A stretch of DNA of 20,853 bases from UBA8524 sp964215915. Lineage in GTDB: Bacteria; Bacteroidota; Bacteroidia; UBA8524. Made by a program: the position numbers and the translations under genes. The DNA is taken from NCBI GenBank assembly GCA_964215915.1, contig CAXPEB010000088.1, positions 1-20,853 of the forward strand, given 5' to 3'. Shown piece by piece: positions 14,568-20,853 of this stretch (the stretch's first letter is position 1; every line of letters begins with the position of its first letter). The notes under the pieces were generated by a model. It did no database searches, was not told where the DNA came from, and was given only the letters and a program-made list of their open reading frames with translations.

Positions 14568-17342
14568 TTGAAGTATTTTCTTTCCCTCACCCTGTTCCTG
14601 CTTGCTGCATGCCATGCGGCGGCAGCGACTATTTCGGGAACCGTTAGCGACAAGCTAAGTGGGGAAGCGCTGATCGGTGCCACCCTCCGTATAGAGAACA
14701 CCACTTTGGGTACCGTAACGGATGTCGATGGGCATTTTTCCCTGGAATACAACGGAGGGTTTCCCATTAAACTTATAGTGAGTTATGTAGGCTATCATGA
14801 ACTTACCCTGATACTCGACGGACCGGCAAACGATCTAAAGATCCGGATGGATGAAGATTCGCGGTTATTGGAAGAAGCCGTGGTGACGGATGTACGGATC
14901 ACCCAGCGCCAGAAGCAGGCCGCCCTCACCGTGGAGAGCCTGGATAATATTGCCATCCGGCAAACGCCTGCCCCGAATTTTTATGAAGGGCTTTCACACC
15001 TGAAAGGAGTGGATATTTCAGCGGCCAGTATCGGGTTTAAAGTCATCAATACCCGGGGGTTTAACAGTACCTCTCCGGTACGCAGCCTCCAGCTGATCGA
15101 TGGGGTGGATAACCAGGCCCCCGGGCTGAACTTCTCCCTGGGAAATTTCCTTGGTGCCCCCGAGCTGGATGTGATGCGGGTGGAACTGATCGCCGGGGCC
15201 AGTTCGGCATTCTATGGTCCGAACGCCTTCAACGGGGTCATTCTCATGCAAAGCAAAGATCCTTTCCATACTCCCGGATTCTCCGCGACACTTAAAACGG
15301 GAGAACGGGCACTTGTGGAATCGGGGATACGCTGGGCGCATGTGGTGAATGGTAAATCAGGACGGCCCAGGTTCGCTTACAAAGTGAACCTGTATTATAT
15401 GCAGGCCCGCGACTGGCAGGCTTTCAATACCCTGCCCACTCCGCAATCGCCTTCTGCTACGGGTAACCCGGGCGGATGGGATGCCGTGAATATCTACGGT
15501 GACGAATACCAGCTGCGCAATGACCGGAGAGTGGATGCCCTGAAAACACCGGGACTGGGGGTGTATTACCGTACCGGATATAACGAGCCGGACCTGGTCA
15601 ACTACAATACCCGGAATATCAAAAGCAATTTTGCGGCACACTACCTCTGCCGCGATAGCAGCCGCCTGATCTATGCCTTCAATTTCGGATTCGGCACCAC
15701 CGTGTACCAGGGTGATAACAGGCTTAGCCTGAAGGATGTGCTCTTTTTCCAAAACAGGCTGGAATACCAGAAGGACAATCGTTTTTTCCTGCGCTTCTAT
15801 GCCACCCATGAGAATGCTGGCAAATCTTACGATGCCTACCGAACGGCTCTGATCCTTCAGGAATCAGCGAAGAACGATGCGGAATGGAGCCGGGACTATG
15901 CCAATTACTGGAGCCAGAATATCGACCCACGTGTACGAAGCCTGCCGGGCTTTCCGCCTTTTCAGCCCGGCGTAGTGGAAAAACGCGACAGCTTTCTATA
16001 TAACCACTACTACGATTCTCTGGTGAAGTGGCACGAAATGGCCCGGAACTATGCGGATCATAAACTAACGGATGCCGGGCAGGCGGAGCGTTATGTGCCG
16101 GGAACGGCCAGCTTTGATTCGGCTTTCAGAGCGATCACGGGTACCAAAACCACTGAGGGCGGCTCCCTGTTTTACGACCGCTCCGCGCTCTATCACCTGC
16201 AGGGACAGTATTTCTGGGATACGGCCAGTACAGGGCGCAGCCGGCTGGAGATCACCCTGGGCGGCAGCGGAAGGATGTATGCCCCCAATTCCGACGGCAC
16301 CATCTTTCTGGATACCAACGGACGGAAGGTTCGTAACCTGGAGTTCGGGGTTTATGCCGGAGTGGCGCGCTACCTGGCGAAAAAGAAACTCAAGGTATCG
16401 GCTACGGCGCGGGTCGATAAGAATGTGAATTTCCCTTTTGTGTTCTCACCCGCGCTTTCAGCGGTATACAATCATAAGGAACATACCTTCCGGATTTCAG
16501 CCTCCAGCGCCATCCGTAACCCCACATTAACGGACCAGTACTTCAACATGAATGTGGGAAGAGCCACCCTGCTGGGGAATCTCTCCGGCTATTCGAACCT
16601 TGTTAGCACCGATTCCTATATCCGTTTCCTGAACAGCTCTCCGAGGAATACCTCCCTGCTGGAGTATTTCGATGTGGATGCGGTTCGTCCGGAAAGAGTG
16701 ACCACGCTGGAAGTGGGCTACCGAAGTATCCTGAACAAAAAGGTCTTTATCGATGCCTCCTGCTATTATTCCTGGTACACCGACTTCCTGGGCTATATCA
16801 TCGGGGTAGAGCTGGAACTGGATTCGCTGAACTTCCCGGCCAGGAATCGTGTGGTGCGGGTGACCACCAATTCCAAAGACCTGGTGACAACACAAGGCTT
16901 TTCGCTGGGGGCCAATTACTATTTCAAACAGTGGATGGCCTTTAACGGCAACTATACCTGGAACGTACTCGACCGCAGGGGCTCCATGGATCCGGTTATT
17001 CCGGCGTTCAATACCCCGGAACATAAATTCAATATCGGGATAAGCGGTCGCGACCTGAAAGTGATCTCCAAAAGGATCCGGTTCAGGAACCTGGGTTATA
17101 ACGTGAATTACCGCTGGGTACAGGGTTTCCTTTTTGAAGGATCCCCCCAGTTTACCGGTGAGATCCCCACTTATTACCAGCTCGATGCCCAGGTAAATTA
17201 CCTGCACAGTGCCTGGCATACTACCTTCAAACTGGGGGTAAGTAACCTCACCAACAATCGGGTTTACCAGGTTTACGGCGGTCCGCTGGTAGGCCGACTG
17301 GCTTATTTTTCAGTCACCTGCGAATTGGAAGATTGGAAATAG
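14568..17342 (+). CDS. TonB-dependent outer-membrane receptor
   Basis: This 924-residue protein has a signal peptide (MKYFLSLTLFLLAACHAAAA). A carboxypeptidase-regulatory-like beta-sandwich follows at about 22-95 (ISGTVSDKLSGEALIGATL..., TVTDVDGHFSLEY, SYVGYHELTL), then a plug domain at about 115-235 (NTRGFNSTSPVRSLQLIDGVDNQAPG, then MRVELIAGASSAFYGPNAFNGVI) and a long beta-barrel to the end. It imports an unknown ligand across the outer membrane with energy from TonB. No SusD gene adjoins, so it is not a standard SusCD pair; the ligand could be a metal chelate, peptide or small molecule. No in-frame ATG exists near the start. TTG at 14568 gives a clean signal peptide. The earlier TTG at 14514 lies inside the upstream terminator T-tract and is rejected. 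The next gene starts 43 bases downstream with no terminator between, so the two may be co-transcribed. Confidence 0.9.
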   Translation: MKYFLSLTLFLLAACHAAAATISGTVSDKLSGEALIGATLRIENTTLGTVTDVDGHFSLEYNGGFPIKLIVSYVGYHELTLILDGPANDLKIRMDEDSRLLEEAVVTDVRITQRQKQAALTVESLDNIAIRQTPAPNFYEGLSHLKGVDISAASIGFKVINTRGFNSTSPVRSLQLIDGVDNQAPGLNFSLGNFLGAPELDVMRVELIAGASSAFYGPNAFNGVILMQSKDPFHTPGFSATLKTGERALVESGIRWAHVVNGKSGRPRFAYKVNLYYMQARDWQAFNTLPTPQSPSATGNPGGWDAVNIYGDEYQLRNDRRVDALKTPGLGVYYRTGYNEPDLVNYNTRNIKSNFAAHYLCRDSSRLIYAFNFGFGTTVYQGDNRLSLKDVLFFQNRLEYQKDNRFFLRFYATHENAGKSYDAYRTALILQESAKNDAEWSRDYANYWSQNIDPRVRSLPGFPPFQPGVVEKRDSFLYNHYYDSLVKWHEMARNYADHKLTDAGQAERYVPGTASFDSAFRAITGTKTTEGGSLFYDRSALYHLQGQYFWDTASTGRSRLEITLGGSGRMYAPNSDGTIFLDTNGRKVRNLEFGVYAGVARYLAKKKLKVSATARVDKNVNFPFVFSPALSAVYNHKEHTFRISASSAIRNPTLTDQYFNMNVGRATLLGNLSGYSNLVSTDSYIRFLNSSPRNTSLLEYFDVDAVRPERVTTLEVGYRSILNKKVFIDASCYYSWYTDFLGYIIGVELELDSLNFPARNRVVRVTTNSKDLVTTQGFSLGANYYFKQWMAFNGNYTWNVLDRRGSMDPVIPAFNTPEHKFNIGISGRDLKVISKRIRFRNLGYNVNYRWVQGFLFEGSPQFTGEIPTYYQLDAQVNYLHSAWHTTFKLGVSNLTNNRVYQVYGGPLVGRLAYFSVTCELEDWK

Positions 17343-17385
17343 TCGTATGTTTACAAGAACTTAATATTCACAAAGTACTTATTCT

Positions 17386-18912
17386 ATGAAAAGAATGCTA
17401 CGAGCTCTGGCGCTTGCCGGTATGGCTGTGATTTCCCTGCAGGCTATGTCGCAGCGCTACTTCACCGATCAGTTCAATACGCTGATTGAAACGCGCAATG
17501 TGGTTTACGATTCCAACATGGCGATCAACCTGGTGCCGCCCAACAACCCGCCTATCGTAAAGCAGGGACTGTTGTGCGATGTGTACGAACCTGACAATGA
17601 TCCGTCGGGTGCACGCCCCCTCATCATCCTGATGCATACCGGTTCTTTCCTGCCACCTATCGTGAACAAGCAGGTAACCGGTTCCAAAGACGACAGCACC
17701 ATGGTGGAAATGTGCCGCCGCTTTGCACGCAAAGGGTATGTGGCTGTTGCGATGAACTATCGCGTGGGCTGGAATCCTACCGTATTGAATGCCGATACGG
17801 CAACCGCTCAGTTGCTGCAGGCTACGTATCGCGGTATCCAGGACGCCAAAAACTGTGTGCGTTATTTCCGCATGAATGCCAATGGCTTTAAGTTGGATAC
17901 CAGTCGCTTTGTGGTAGGCGGTATTGGTACCGGCGGGTATATCGCGCTGGCTTATGCTTCCCTGAACAAGCAGGAAGAAGTGGAGCTCGAAAAATTCCGT
18001 TACAGCACCGATCCGTACCCTCCTATGGTGAATACCGGACTCTACGGAGACTGGGACGGACTGGGTGGAGTTCCGCAGCTGAACATCCCCGGCGACCCGT
18101 TCTACAGTGCCAATATTGCTGCTGCTTTCCATATCGGAGGCGCTTTGGGCGATTCCATCTGGCTGGAAGGCAATGAGGTGCCCATTTTCTCTATGCACTG
18201 TGTGCTGGATCCTTATGCACCTTATGAGTTCGGCAACGTAATCGTTCCCACTACGGGGGTTACCGTGATCAACCAGGCTGCCGGCGGCGGTGTGGTACAG
18301 CGGATCTCCACCGATCTGGGTGTGAACGATACCATTATGAACCGTGACTATACCGATGCTATTTCCCAGCGTTCCGCACAGATCAACAACGGTAGGGAAG
18401 GGCTTTATCCTTTCTACCTGCCTGCGCGGACTCCGGCCTTTGCCAATGAAGGATCTCCCTGGGAATGGTGGGATTCTACCGTGGTAAAAAGCATCAATTA
18501 TCCGTATAACGGTGCCGGACAGGAGGCGCATAACAACTCCATGTTCAATAACCCGGATATGAGTAAGGACAAGGCGATGAAATACATCGATACCATCCAG
18601 GGCTTCCTGGCTCCCAGACTGGTCTGTGCCATGGGACTTCCCGGTTGTCCGGCTAAGCTGAACACCGCTGTGAAAGCTCCGGAACAGGTGCAGCTGAAAG
18701 TATACCCGAACCCTTCGAACGGCAGCTTCCGCCTCCGTGCAGGAGAAAGCATCCGTACCGTAGAAGTGTTGGACCTGAACGGCAAGACCGTGGCCCGCTT
18801 TGAAGGAGAGGAAGAAGAAGTGAATATCCGGTTACAGGCCGCTCCCGGTGTGTACCTGGTAAGGGCTTACACCCTGAATAATGTGGGTACCACCCGTATC
18901 ACCATAGAGTAA
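17386..18912 (+). CDS. T9SS-secreted alpha/beta-hydrolase-like protein
   Basis: This 508-residue protein has a signal peptide (1 to about 23, ending AMSQ), an alpha/beta-hydrolase-like region (about 60-412) and a C-terminal T9SS type A sorting domain (about 434-508). The sorting domain shows VYPNPSNGSF, VEVLDLNGKTV and APGVYLVRAYT. It should be exported through T9SS and released or anchored at the surface. The hydrolase region resembles esterases of the BD-FAE/acetyl-esterase group: LIILMHTGSF (79-88) at the oxyanion-loop position, GYVAVAMNYR, and a late Asp (Asp275) and His (His382) that could be triad members. The nucleophile elbow reads VVGGIGTGGYIAL (176-188), with Gly181 where GxSxG enzymes have serine. 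Catalysis by the usual mechanism is therefore doubtful; a binding role or an unusual nucleophile are alternatives. It follows the receptor gene after 43 bases and ends at a strong bidirectional terminator. Confidence 0.85.
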   Translation: MKRMLRALALAGMAVISLQAMSQRYFTDQFNTLIETRNVVYDSNMAINLVPPNNPPIVKQGLLCDVYEPDNDPSGARPLIILMHTGSFLPPIVNKQVTGSKDDSTMVEMCRRFARKGYVAVAMNYRVGWNPTVLNADTATAQLLQATYRGIQDAKNCVRYFRMNANGFKLDTSRFVVGGIGTGGYIALAYASLNKQEEVELEKFRYSTDPYPPMVNTGLYGDWDGLGGVPQLNIPGDPFYSANIAAAFHIGGALGDSIWLEGNEVPIFSMHCVLDPYAPYEFGNVIVPTTGVTVINQAAGGGVVQRISTDLGVNDTIMNRDYTDAISQRSAQINNGREGLYPFYLPARTPAFANEGSPWEWWDSTVVKSINYPYNGAGQEAHNNSMFNNPDMSKDKAMKYIDTIQGFLAPRLVCAMGLPGCPAKLNTAVKAPEQVQLKVYPNPSNGSFRLRAGESIRTVEVLDLNGKTVARFEGEEEEVNIRLQAAPGVYLVRAYTLNNVGTTRITIE

Positions 18913-18933
18913 GCGGGAAATGACTCAAAGAAA

Positions 18934-18965
18934 AAGGGTAGCCGGTTTGCGGTTACCCTTTTTTT
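18934..18965. terminator. Bidirectional rho-independent terminator
   Basis: An 11-bp stem (aagggtagccg, 18934-18944, with cggttaccctt, 18950-18960, one G-U wobble) closes a GTTTG loop. T residues follow on the plus strand (to 18965), and an A-run precedes it (18931-18935), giving T residues on the minus strand. It lies between two convergent genes and can serve both. Confidence 0.9.
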
Positions 18966-19003
18966 AATGCTTTGTATGGATTGTATGGAGTATGGATAGT
19001 GTT

Positions 19004-19648
19004 TCAGGGAGCCTTAACGGTAACATGTCCCTGTTTTTCCTGTTCGGGGGGCATGGTGCCGAAAACACGGTCCCAGAAACGGGAAGACACCCCGAATGCT
19101 TTGTCGGGATATTTGAAATGGTGCAGCGTATGATGCTTCCACAAAAATTTTAGTCGCTTGGGTGCTTTTTGGGTGTGCATGCTGTAGTGCACATAGGAAT
19201 AAATGAGGTATCCCAGCTCAAAACCGGGGAGAAAATACCACACATAGCTTCCCAGGAACAGTCCGAAAATGCCAAAAAAGGCGGAAAGGAACAGCAGGGC
19301 CGGTACGGGGGGCATAAAGAGCCGGTTGGCATCGTTGGGGTGGGAGTGATGGTACCCGTGCAGGGCGTAGTGGAAGCCGCTCACGATCTTGCTGTCTTCC
19401 TTGATCCAGTGAAAGACGTAGCGGTGCATGAGGTATTCGGCGAGAGTCCAGCTGAAGAAGCCCGCAACAAATACGGCTGTGATGGTACCGTAGCCCGTTT
19501 CCGGGTGCAGGGTGCGTCCGCTGGCAATCAGCAGAGAGATGATAATCAGGTGGAAGGGAATCATGAGCCCGGGATGGCTCCAGGATAGGAGTTCCAGCAA
19601 TGGGTTGCGGAACATCCGGTTCTTTTTCAGGTTCTTATCGGTGGTCAT
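19004..19648 (-). CDS. Fatty-acid 2-hydroxylase-like membrane enzyme
   Basis: This 214-residue integral membrane protein belongs to the fatty acid hydroxylase/sterol desaturase superfamily of di-iron oxygenases. All histidine clusters expected for the di-iron site are present: HRYVFH (75-80), HYALHGYHHSHP (93-104), HYSMH (154-158) and HHTLHH (172-177), with WDRVFGT (192-198) near the end. EYLMHRYVFHW, and HGYHHSHPNDANRLFMPP (97-114), resemble the Scs7/FA2H branch, which 2-hydroxylates acyl chains of sphingolipids. Several Bacteroidota make sphingolipids or hydroxylated amino lipids, so an acyl-chain hydroxylase in envelope lipid synthesis is a reasonable inference; the substrate is not proven. 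About four to five hydrophobic helices are visible and there is no cytochrome b5 domain. No exact TAnnTTTG element was found upstream. It shares the 224-base gap 19649-19872 with the divergent tRNA gene; apart from the tRNA promoter nothing else is seen there. Confidence 0.88.
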   Translation of the reverse strand: MTTDKNLKKNRMFRNPLLELLSWSHPGLMIPFHLIIISLLIASGRTLHPETGYGTITAVFVAGFFSWTLAEYLMHRYVFHWIKEDSKIVSGFHYALHGYHHSHPNDANRLFMPPVPALLFLSAFFGIFGLFLGSYVWYFLPGFELGYLIYSYVHYSMHTQKAPKRLKFLWKHHTLHHFKYPDKAFGVSSRFWDRVFGTMPPEQEKQGHVTVKAP

Positions 19649-19834
19649 AGCGTTTGAAATTTCTTTCTCTCATTCGACCAATTGTCGATGGTGTTACTTA
19701 GATAACGCACAAAAATCAGGCGATTGTTACACATCTCTGTAAATATTTCAGACGACTGACAGGTTTTCAGGTGGTGAATGCGGGAGCGTTGGGAAGCGGG
19801 TTTGGGGTAGCTGAAGAATTTTTCGGGACCTTTC

Positions 19835-19863
19835 TTGAATAATGTATTCTCTGTGTATATTTG
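19835..19863 (+). promoter_or_regulatory. Complete Bacteroidota promoter of tRNA-Ala
   Basis: TTG (19835-19837) and TATATTTG followed by C (19856-19863) match both halves of the Bacteroidota primary-sigma promoter, separated by 18 bases. Transcription would begin about 19868, some 5 bases before the mature tRNA 5' end. This is the best-formed promoter in the window. Confidence 0.75.
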
Positions 19864-19870
19864 CAACCCC

Positions 19871-19946
<76 letters not shown>

Positions 19947-19963
19947 CCCTGAAGCAGAGAAAA

Positions 19964-20011
19964 GCCGCAGAAGATTTCGGAGACGATGTCTTTTGCGGTT
20001 TCTGCGTTTTT
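19964..20011 (+). terminator. GNRA-capped hairpin / tRNA terminator candidate
   Basis: In repeat copy 1 an 11-bp stem pairs 19964-19974 with 19989-19999. Inside it a 3-bp TCG/CGA stem carries a GAGA tetraloop (19980-19983). An alternative 8-bp stem pairs 19966-19973 with 19999-20006 and is followed by five T residues (20007-20011), a plausible terminator for the tRNA transcript. The two pairings exclude each other. The same structures recur in copy 2 (20292-20339) and copy 3 (20623-20670) with GAAA loops. Confidence 0.55.
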
Positions 20012-20159
20012 AGGGGTTTATGATTTTGTATCTGGCTTTTCTCGCCTCAGGGTAGACCCGAAGCGGTGCGCAACAAAGTGAAGCATCTGCTTCCAGGTCT
20101 GAATTTAGAGTGTATTGATAAAACTGGTTGAAGCGTCCTGCTATTGCAGGGGGGTCATC

Positions 20160-20213
20160 TGTCTGGTTACATCGTGTGGGTATCCCCGCCTGGCTGTTTC
20201 ATGTGGGTATCCC
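20160..20213 (+). repeat. 27-bp subrepeats inside repeat copy 1
   Basis: Two adjacent 27-base blocks (20160-20186 and 20187-20213) share a ctgg core near the start and end in tgtgggtatccc. A third degenerate block (tgtctgccgag..., from 20214) ends in gtaggtatc. The same pair appears in copy 2 at 20491-20517 and 20518-20544. The period of 27 is a multiple of three, which keeps a short frame open across it. Confidence 0.65.
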
Positions 20214-20749
20214 TGTCTGCCGAGTGCGCCGGCACGTAGGTATCGGTTTCCCGGACTTCCGGGATTATCCTCCACCCTGAAGCAGAGAAAGGCCGCAGAA
20301 GATTTCGGAAACGATGTCTTTTGCGGCTTCTGCGTTTTTAGGGGTTTATGATTTTGTGTCTGGCTTTTCTCTGCTTCAGGGTAGACCCGAAGCGGTGCGC
20401 AATAAAGTGAAGCATCTGCTTCCAGGTCTGGTATTTAGAATGTATTGATTCAGTCGGTTGGAGCGTTCCGTTATTGCAGGAAGATCTCCCTGCCTGGTTA
20501 CATCGTGTGGGTATCCCCGCCTGGCTGTTTCGTGTTGGTATCCCTGTCTGCCGAGTGCGCCGGCACGTAGGACTCGGTTTCCCGGACTTCCGGGATTATC
20601 CTCCACCCTGAAGCAGAGAAAAGCCGCAGAAGATTTCGGAAACGATGTCTTTTGCGGCTTCTGCGTTTTTAGGATCAGGGTCGAAACCTGGGGCAAGGTG
20701 AAACTTCAATACCGTTGCAGTCTTCGAGTTGTTGTGTTTTTGCTTGGCT

Positions 20750-20779
20750 GCCCATTTTTTACTTGTCTAAAAAATGGGC
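20750..20779. repeat. Perfect 12-bp inverted repeat near contig end
   Basis: 20750-20761 (gcccatttttta) is the exact reverse complement of 20768-20779, with a 6-base CTTGTC loop. A 12-bp palindrome (gaaggcgccttc) lies at 20800-20811. The stem is rich in A-T with a G-C base, so it could act as a terminator. The surrounding stretch reads like a dispersed Bacteroidota intergenic repeat that continues past the window. No coding region is seen in 20674-20853. Confidence 0.6.
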
Positions 20780-20853
20780 GAAAAAAGGACAGTTTTCCTG
20801 AAGGCGCCTTCCTGCCGCACCGGCCTCCCTCCGCAACAAAAGCTTGGCCATCG

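Noticed and set aside
17398..18531. Long antisense open frame (377 codons) opposite the hydrolase gene
   Set aside because: It lies wholly opposite a gene with signal peptide, fold and sorting domain, and its translation is unlike any known protein; a codon-bias shadow.
19645..19866. 73-residue minus-strand open frame ending in an ATGA overlap with the hydroxylase start
   Set aside because: It starts inside the tRNA promoter -7 region, has no promoter of its own, shows no recognisable domain and would cross the whole divergent control region; the overlap is probably chance.
20115..20351. Open frames of 78 codons (plus) and 106 codons (20376-20696, minus) within the tandem repeats
   Set aside because: They run across repeat boundaries, are not preserved equally in each unit and resemble nothing known; repeat by-products.

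Overview
The window is a bacterial contig from a member of the Bacteroidota, with roughly balanced base composition by eye. Four lines of evidence support this. Upstream of many genes there are TAnnTTTG -7 promoter elements and no Shine-Dalgarno motifs. PorT, a component of the type IX secretion system (T9SS), is encoded directly after the quinone methyltransferase gene. A secreted protein ends in a type A T9SS sorting domain. A SusC-like TonB-dependent receptor carries an N-terminal carboxypeptidase-regulatory-like domain. The genus cannot be told from the window.

The first 67 bases are not biological: they are an Illumina P7/i7 adapter left at the contig edge. Bases 68-448 hold no gene, only nested inverted repeats and short degenerate repeats. 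The layout then runs: pabB (folate branch) and a small secreted protein of unknown function; an SRPBCC protein and a GT-C membrane glycosyltransferase; a malic enzyme with a phosphotransacetylase-like tail. On the minus strand follow engB and a translationally coupled DUF3298-like lipoprotein, whose end overlaps the end of the malic enzyme gene. Diverging from engB are ubiE/menG (menaquinone) and porT, overlapping each other. Next comes a tight tgt - LptF/LptG permease - GT39 glycosyltransferase operon (queuosine, LPS export, envelope glycosylation). A NarL-type response regulator with a degenerate phosphorylation site follows, then an orphan TonB-dependent receptor and a T9SS-exported alpha/beta-hydrolase-like protein with no recognisable nucleophile serine, then a convergent fatty-acid 2-hydroxylase-like membrane enzyme. 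Envelope functions dominate: outer-membrane transport, LPS export, lipid and glycan modification, and protein secretion.

The last kilobase is the most unusual part. A tRNA-Ala(GGC) gene with a complete Bacteroidota promoter is followed by about 2.2 tandem copies of a 328-331 bp unit. Each unit begins with a copy of the tRNA's own 3' end and carries a conserved GNRA-capped hairpin, an alternative terminator-like pairing, and nested 27-bp subrepeats. The layout is strikingly like the rtT repeats behind E. coli tyrT, but the sequence is unrelated as far as I can see. A further inverted repeat lies next to the right contig end.
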